From Cerrena zonata (Eukaryota; Basidiomycota; Agaricomycetes; Polyporales; Cerrenaceae), in contig JASBNA010000008.1 of assembly GCA_038087015.1 (NCBI GenBank), forward strand, positions 1 through 64,000: 64,000 nt of DNA, read 5' to 3'. The notes under the pieces were generated by a model. The model was given only the letters and a program-made list of their open reading frames with translations. It had not been told where the DNA came from and ran no database searches. Position numbers and translations under genes: made by a program. Positions 57,772-64,000 of this stretch are shown here, one piece after another; the stretch's first letter is position 1; each line of letters starts with the position of its first letter.

Positions 57772-59391
57772 ATGGCCGTCGTTGACGAGGCTGGAACGCC
57801 ATCTCTCAAGCTCAGAATTGATCTCTGGATGCGTTTAGCTTGGAGGAAGGTAGGAAGGTAGATATTGAGGTAAGTTTGATATTGTTTCCGAACCGGCGTG
57901 GTTGCGTCTTCATACGTGAAGCTAGCAATGATAATAAGTCGACTGACGATATTCTACAGATCTCTTCGGTGGAAACATCCTTCCAGGATTGACATCGTCC
58001 CCTATTTTCCACCGGAAATATGGGGACTCGTGATTCACCACACGAGCCTTCTTTACCATGGTCCTCTCGACACATCGAACGAGCTTTCCTTTGTGGAACA
58101 ACTCCCTCTGCGATTGGAGACCTACCGTGTAGCCATGAAGCTAAAAACAGCGATAGCTCTTGTGTCAAAGCAATGAAACGCTTCTGTCCGAATACTCCTC
58201 TATGCATTTGTTTGGATCTACCACGCCATGCAGGCTAAATCGCTGGCCCGTACTTTGTTAGCGGGGGCTCATAATAGTAATGCGACCCGATGTCCAAGTG
58301 GTAAATATATCCGCCGCTTGCACATTGCCAGTGAGACACCTATTCTTGAACGCTGCTCTCCCATCAATTTGCGCACCATCCTCGATCATACCCCATACCT
58401 CTGCATGTACTCGGACTACCACTCCGCCCAAAGAAGCCTCTTCTCGGAGAGCACAAATACTCGTTGTAGCTCTGAGGAAATCCTTAAACTCGTCGCACGC
58501 CCCTAAATGCGCCGACTGAGTTGGACGAGTTACGACAATGTGCCGTTCCATATCCGCATGGGCCCACTTCCGATTATTTTGTCGGCGCAACTCGAGTATG
58601 TCGAGCTGTCCTCATGGATTTCGAACGTCCACAAGGAGCTCACCGACCCCTCTCATCAGCTGGTAAAACGAGAACTCCAAATGCCGGTCTGTCTTCCTTC
58701 TCTCTGCGCACTGAAGGCATCGCTCGGCAATACCACCTTCGCTATCCTCGCTAGATGGAACATGCCCCAGCTTCAGAATTTATCCGTCCTTTCTTCTGAT
58801 TTCAGCTATACCGGGTTTGGATTTGTCTCCTTCCTTGAGGCACACGGTGCCAAAATTCGGCAACTCGAGCTTGGTCATTGTTCAACTAATGTCGCAGAAT
58901 CCTATCTCATCGCTCCACAGCATGCCTCCCAAAACCAATCATCTATGTGTCTGGCCAAACGGCTCCCGAACCTGCATCAGTTCATCTGCTCAGCCGACGT
59001 TGAGTGGCATTGGCAGTCGCCTGATTGGGTAGCCCCACATATACTCCTTCCAACTCATCCAACTGTTGAATTTATTGGCATCCGCGACCTGCATGTTCGT
59101 CTTCGTAACGATCACGATTATGCAGTGGGCGAACCCTTCTTCCCTCTCTACACTCAGATGTGTGATCTACTCAATGTAGATCTTTTCCCCTCCCTGCGAT
59201 CCATACGCAATCTCAGCGAAGAAAGTCACAAGATCAGGATGGAGAAACCAAATCCCAGGGTCACTAGATTCTGGATGAACGTCCTGGAGCGATACAAGGA
59301 CAGAAGGGTGTGGGTAGTGGATTATACCGGTGTCAATATCACCATGAACACCTTGCATCGAGCAAACCTTACGAGCACCGATCCCAGTTAG
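57772..59391 (+). pseudogene. F-box-like gene with two in-frame stops
   Basis: A first exon (57772 to about 57856) splices to one long frame. It carries an F-box-like start (PPEIWGLVIHHTSLLYHG) and the helix RVAMKLKTAIALVSKQ. It then hits TGA at 58174-58176, where relatives have Trp (pattern K.W.). The same frame continues to a TAA at 58504-58506 and then 294 more codons to 59391, ending in a leucine-rich region. The undisturbed frame across both stops points to recent inactivation, though an unseen intron or sequencing error is possible. Family members act as SCF substrate adaptors. Confidence 0.6.
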
Positions 59392-61167
59392 ACGGTGTTG
59401 CTATCTCGCGGTCTCTAATGACGTTACGTATCGTCTTGCTTTGCTTCTTGTTTTCTACGTGTCATAAACTGTTATCCTTAAGGTTATATAGCCGTTTCAT
59501 TCGTTACTATCCTTTGCTCTCGTCTTCTTTCTCTATCACAATCTGACAACACTCACACACATCCCAGCGTGACAAGCCGCTTTATTCTCCGTATAATCTT
59601 GTTCCTCATCTATCCCTTGGCACATTCATACGTACTTTTTTTAATCTACGTCGCCAGCTTTCCGGGTATATCCTGCTATTTCCCTTTATACATACAACAT
59701 GGTTTAATCGACGGTTTCTATTATCAATACTCAATAACCTTGCACTGACACGATTCTCATGAGACTCATCCAGTTTCCAATCCATACCTCTCGGTTTATG
59801 GTTATTCTACCTATAGTGGTCGAAACACCTTGATTTTCAGACGTTAGCGGCACGCTGAACCACGGTCTCCAAATCCGAACGCATGCCTTCCTTTAAGGAC
59901 CACGGAGGGTCGTCAGTAGGTGGATCCAGACGGAGCACGAACGAAAACCTTTCCGCCACTGACACTTCGACTTTACAACGGAAATGGGAGGGGCGGAGGC
60001 TATATTTTGCGTTTGTGAGTGCGAGGGAGTCGCAAAAACGACGGAAGATTGAAGAACACGCAGCGAGACTCTACAACTGCTCGTCGCTTCGCACGGCTCT
60101 GGATTTCTTTGTCCCATAGAGACATATTGAACCGGGAGATGACGAGTTTAAATTTTGCAGTACCTGCAAGACCAGCCCTACGCTCCATAATGCAGTGAGA
60201 AAACAGTACAATAAAAGGAAACATTAAACCAAACTTACGGAAGATGCTTTTGTTGCTTTTTCTTGCTCCCTCCGACCTTTTCTGGGCCCTGCAGAATATC
60301 TCTGCGTATCACGTTCGACAAGTCTGACAAAATTGGCTGCCAGTACTTGTCTTAGCTACCGTAGCCAATAAATCCGGGGGCCCTTCCCCGGTAAATGCTC
60401 CAGCTGATGGTATGCGTGGTATGCTGATCGGTCGAGTCTGAGCCTTCCTATCTTTCAAGCATAACAACACTCGCATACCATCAGCTCTCATCGACTGGTT
60501 TTAAATAGAGAGTGATAAGCTATGGGTCGTTCGCCTAGAAGTTGCAGAAGGTGACCAAAGTACTTACTCCATCTGGACTCCAGATTCCTACTAATTTCCA
60601 TCTCTTTTATTCCTTAGACGCATATGACTTATTCTATGTAAACCGATATGCTGACTATCATAGGTTTGAATGTCTCGTTTGAAACTCAATAAAACGTATT
60701 TAGCAAAGTATATACAATTGTCTTGACCCCTGAAAGTACTGAGAGTCCTGAGCCGTACTGAGACTGCTGGTTGCTCAGAGGTCGCGCTCACAGACCTTAG
60801 TCTCCTCCACAGACCTCAAGAAAGGAAGACAATCGCTCCTTTCATTGGTGCATTTCCTTTATTTATATCTTAGGCAGTCATGTTTATTCTTGTAATTCTA
60901 CGCAGAGCGAAATTCAGAAATAAAAGACACAGTGCTATGTAACATTTGAAACACTCACCGTCAAGTCAAAAGTAACCTATCGCTGAGCTGTCTGATGCGG
61001 TGTGGACAGCCTAAGCTCTCTGGAGCCTGAACACCCAGAGATTCCCTCCAACGGATAGTATTCTCAGGGCTAATACGAAGCCATGAGTTCGTAACTACCC
61101 CCATCAATTCATGGCCCTGTCTGATTATCATCGTGGGTTGAACTCTACTAGGGAAATAGAATATGAC
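59392..61167. other. Intergenic region with a hairpin
   Basis: No convincing gene; a 78-codon frame at 59883-60119 (basic, C-terminal half helical) has no known motif. A perfect 15-bp inverted repeat, AGCTGATGGTATGCG, lies at 60402-60416 and 60472-60486 with a 55-nt loop. Confidence 0.4.
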
Positions 61168-61889
61168 TCACCGCAAACGAGCTTCGTAATCAAGGATATA
61201 ATCTCGACCTTGAGGGTTGGTAACAATTTTAGTTATGGCATTTAAGGCTACCAGGTTTGTAATGAATATTCGAGAGGCTGGGGATGAGGAATGCGAGAAC
61301 TCATGTTGAGGTAGGTCGCATGGTGCTCGGCAATTGGGGCATTGAGGGGGGTCATGCCACCAACCGCAGCAATCAAATACTCTGGCGAAGTACCAGGAAA
61401 CTACACATGTACCGCAAAATGTGTGCCCACATGGTAACATCACTGGAAACGCCCTGCATGAAATGGTTAAGTTAGATATTGCTCGAGGTAAAGCTAGTCC
61501 GGACATACAAGAAATTCACACAACTGTACAAGGATAGTTAACAACAAGTGAGCGCTTGAGCGATGGGCTACGTACATGGAGCATTGGAAAGCCTCAAGGA
61601 GGGATGATACCAGCTCGCTGCCAGTGTCCCGAACCTCCCGGCCTACACCTTGGTCAACAGGTGAGGTATCGGGTAAAGGAGACTCTTCAAGATTAGTGGG
61701 AGCGTGACTACAGGGTATGTCCCGGTCAACAGGGAAGGCTCCAGGAATGGGACAGCCTTCGTCAACCCCGTCGTGGGGAGCGTCTCGGTATTCGTGACAA
61801 ACGTTGAGAGGAGGCCCTAGATTGAAAACCACAACAAGGCTGAATAGTGCACCCATGATCGGGGTATAGGGATCGATAGCATGCAACAT
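61168..61889 (-). CDS. RING-finger protein with a 15-nt microexon
   Basis: Exons 61889-61576, 61523-61509 (15 nt) and 61453-61168 splice in phase. Splicing creates a full C3HC4 RING: CSIC, then LPCGHTFCGTC, then CPNC. The microexon supplies the second cysteine of the first CxxC pair; without it the finger is broken. The region between the ligands (WYFARVFDCCGWWHDPPQ) is longer than usual. RING proteins are typically E3 ubiquitin ligases; the substrate is unknown. Residues about 12-30 (MGALFSLVVVFNLG) are hydrophobic and may anchor or target the protein. The start is uncertain: Mets at 61889, 61895 and 61985 are in frame. Confidence 0.7.
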
Positions 61890-62024
61890 ATCATTTACGT
61901 ATATATATACCGTTGTGCGAACATATCCATACCTTGGGTAGAACAAAGTTGACGTTGAATCAACTTTGTTTGCATAACAACGCAAGGAATAGTATTAGTG
62001 TGAGGTCCGCCTTACAAAAAGTGT

Positions 62025-62411
62025 GGTACTTTCCTGCGAACCAGCCGCCTCGCAAGGGAGTCGCGTTGTCTAATGATTGGCAACGCAGGCGGTACAATGG
62101 CGACGGCGATAAGGAGGTTGGGCCACCGCTATGGAACAACAATCGACGTGTGTTGGGTGGTAACGGGTTGAAACGTTGACGTCCACTCCACACTGTAATT
62201 CTCGCTCGCGATATCATATCGGTGGTTCCTAAACCTTAAGACAAAAGGAATGTAGTCAGCGTGTAGCCTCGTCCAGACAAATAACAATACCATCCTCGAT
62301 TAATCTCCCAGAGAAACGGTTTGACGTCCGATATGGTTCCCAAACCTTAAGACATAAGGAGCATCGTATTCTCTCAACGGAAGGACCGCGACAACGAAAG
62401 TCAACGCATGT
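62025..62411 (-). mobile_element. Repeat A, copy A5 left arm (inverted)
   Basis: Reverse-oriented part of Repeat A carrying the two 'ggttcc..aaacc' segments and the alternative 3' module also seen at 38341-38370. It is broken at the 'caacgcatgtta' string, where a MITE remnant follows. Together with 62484-63445 it makes an inverted pair of ~315-bp matching arms. Confidence 0.7.
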
Positions 62412-62416
62412 TATTG

Positions 62417-62476
62417 TATGGGCTATGGTGTCCAGTAATTGCTTTTCGCGGTAAGTACAAAGATTTTCATATTTTC
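62417..62476 (+). mobile_element. MITE end remnant
   Basis: About 60 bp starting TATGGGCTA with ggtgtccagtaattgc and cttttcgcggtaagtac, matching the left end of MITE copy 3. It lies in the spacer between the two Repeat A5 arms, with no right end present. Confidence 0.65.
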
Positions 62477-62483
62477 AAGTTCA

Positions 62484-63445
62484 GAGCCGATCAGTATCTT
62501 ATCTTATCGTCGAACTGGTTATTGACCGGGTGTCGCAATTGATCCTGCTAAGGTAGGTTGGTCCCACGCACTGATCACCTCGCAAACGAGTATATCTATC
62601 GCCCGGTGTCTCCGCTTCTTTCCTTTCCTCTTTTCCATCCTCGGTATTGCCCGGTATGTTTCTGTGTGTATGTATGTATGTATGTCTATGTCGTTTGTAT
62701 ACCAGTCGGATCCCTTTTTGAGAGTACAAGAAGAACATGCGTTGACTTTCGTCGTCGCGGTCCTTCCGTTGAGAGAATACGATGCTCCTTACGTCTTAAG
62801 GTTTGGGAACCATATCGGACGTCAAACCGTTTCTCTGGGAGATTAATCGAGGATGGTATTGTTATTTGTCTGGACGAGGCTACACGCTGACTACATTCCT
62901 TTTGTCTTAAGGTTTAGGAACCACCGATATGATATCGCGAGCGAGAATTACAGTGTGGAGTGGACGTCAACGTTTCAACCCGTTACCACCCAGCACACGT
63001 CGATTGTTGTTCCATAGCGGTGGCCCAACCTCCTTATCGCCGTCTCCCTTGTGGTTTGTACAACAACTGCCCGTTTTTCCAGTCGGGATATCCATGGTGC
63101 GTCCACACTGGCATTCGTCATTCTTCTGTACCCAACTGATATCGAAATCAGAACCACCACTCTAAGTTCAGCGGTGTTTTCGCTCTTATTGTGCCTCTTG
63201 TGTTGTCGACGAGCAGACGTACAACTCTTGTCCTTCGAGGCGGCCGGTTTGCAGGCAAGCACAACTATCTTTCTCAGGAGGTGTCCACACCACCGATATT
63301 CTTTCGTCAACATCCAAGAAGCTCGTCAAAATCCAATAGACGTCAACAGCATCTCGTCGTTAGCTTGCTCCGCCTATTTCCCAACAAATCTCAAGTCTAT
63401 TGTCCTCCCACCCGTCGCTCCGTCCATTCTTACAGAGGCTTACTT
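62484..63445 (+). mobile_element. Repeat A, copy A5 right arm
   Basis: Starts at the cagtatcttatcttatc head and follows the A2-type layout (no 61-bp units). It matches A1/A2 through the CT-rich body, but stops at 'cttacagaggcttact' (63445), short of the A1 3' edge. Immediately after it lies the Spt5-like relic. Confidence 0.7.
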
Positions 63446-64000
63446 GCTCTATGATATGCCGAAATCATGTCTTTTAGACTCATCGGACATATACTACCAT
63501 TGAAGTATGCCGACAAGTAGGTCTATTTTATACATGTTTGCCACCTCAACTTACCGCTCAATAGAACGACCCCCCATTTGCTCATGAGATTGAGTCCTAT
63601 GGTTAGTACCAATCCACAGTCATATGTTGCGGTTTTGACACATTCTTAGGTTCATTCGGGCAATTCTAGCCGTGCAACTGCTACCTTGGTCTGCGTAGGG
63701 TCATCGTAACCAAGAGGAAGAGAATGCTCTTCCTGGTATACCTACCCGCCTAGGCAAAACCATATCACTTTCTGCCCTCCTCGATCTATATGCACCGATC
63801 GGTGTTACTTCACCTTCGAAATATCAACACTCTGGAGTTTCTGATAGGCACTCACGCATACCAGACATTTTCACGAAGCTTTACGATCTCTTTCCGAGTC
63901 ACCAGTGACGGATTCGTGTTTGGACTTTATTGCTGAATTTAATGCGATAATAGATGAATCTAAGCTGTTAGGATATTAATAGAGGACCATAATATCTCAA
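63446..64000 (+). pseudogene. Relic of a second Spt5-like gene
   Basis: From ATG at 63506 the sequence follows the start of the gene at 6435: the same ten-base first exon ending before GTAGGT, a second exon containing tctcatgag.ttgagtc, and the second intron GTTAGT. A later block gggtcatcgtaacc.agaggaagag (63698-63722) corresponds to 7108. The second exon has lost A residues, which shifts the frame into TGA, and the acidic exon and most of exon 4 are absent. It is a decayed, truncated copy extending to, or beyond, the window end. Confidence 0.65.

Overview
The window is nuclear DNA of a filamentous basidiomycete, most likely an Agaricomycete. Genes are broken by many short introns (about 48-65 bp, GT...AG) that stay in phase when spliced. 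Recognisable proteins are eukaryotic and fungal: an Spt5-like KOW protein, a Pumilio-type RNA-binding protein, a KDM3-type JmjC demethylase, WD40-repeat proteins, F-box-like proteins, a RING protein, a fungal transcription factor and a 7TM-like protein. No rRNA, intact tRNA, CRISPR array or bacterial-style operon was seen.

Layout. 1-6.4 kb: weak hypothetical ORFs and a short retroposon-like insertion (4007-4377). 6.4-9.4 kb: complete 8-exon Spt5-like gene. 9.4-13.1 kb: AT-rich DNA, a second retroposon-like insertion (10655-11404) and a 697-bp MITE (12089-12785). 13.1-16 kb: a 936-codon uninterrupted orphan ORF on the minus strand. 16.4-20.7 kb: a repeat (called Repeat A here) followed by an 8-exon WD40 gene; this whole unit recurs inverted at 49.0-53.2 kb. 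21-23.5 kb: Pumilio-type gene. 25.2-26.8 kb: F-box-like gene (minus). 27.1-29 kb: Repeat B and a head-to-head pair of Repeat A arms. 29.1-31.9 kb: gene with a coding minisatellite. 32.7-33.4 kb: second MITE, 254 bp upstream of the KDM3-like gene (33.6-37.1 kb). 37.4-38.4 kb: Repeat A. 38.7-42.2 kb: a hypothetical gene and a 7TM-like gene. 42.2-48.3 kb: gene-poor, with simple repeats. 48.3-49 kb: diverged MITE. 53.2-56.3 kb: fungal transcription factor gene lacking its 5' part. 56.8-59.4 kb: SAP-like gene and an F-box-like gene with two in-frame stops. 61.2-61.9 kb: RING gene. 62.0-63.4 kb: Repeat A inverted pair. 63.5-64 kb: relic of a second Spt5-like gene.

The main theme is recent rearrangement by repeats. 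Repeat A occurs in near-identical copies on both strands, often head to head. One copy marks the outer end of each 4.1-kb inverted-duplication arm. Remnants of genes abut several repeat edges: a SAP-like 3' end at 16.4 kb, a 5' gene stub at 53.2 kb, a transcription factor missing its N-terminus at 56.25 kb, and an Spt5-like relic at 63.5 kb. The intact genes look like independent regulatory or housekeeping genes and do not form an evident cluster or pathway.
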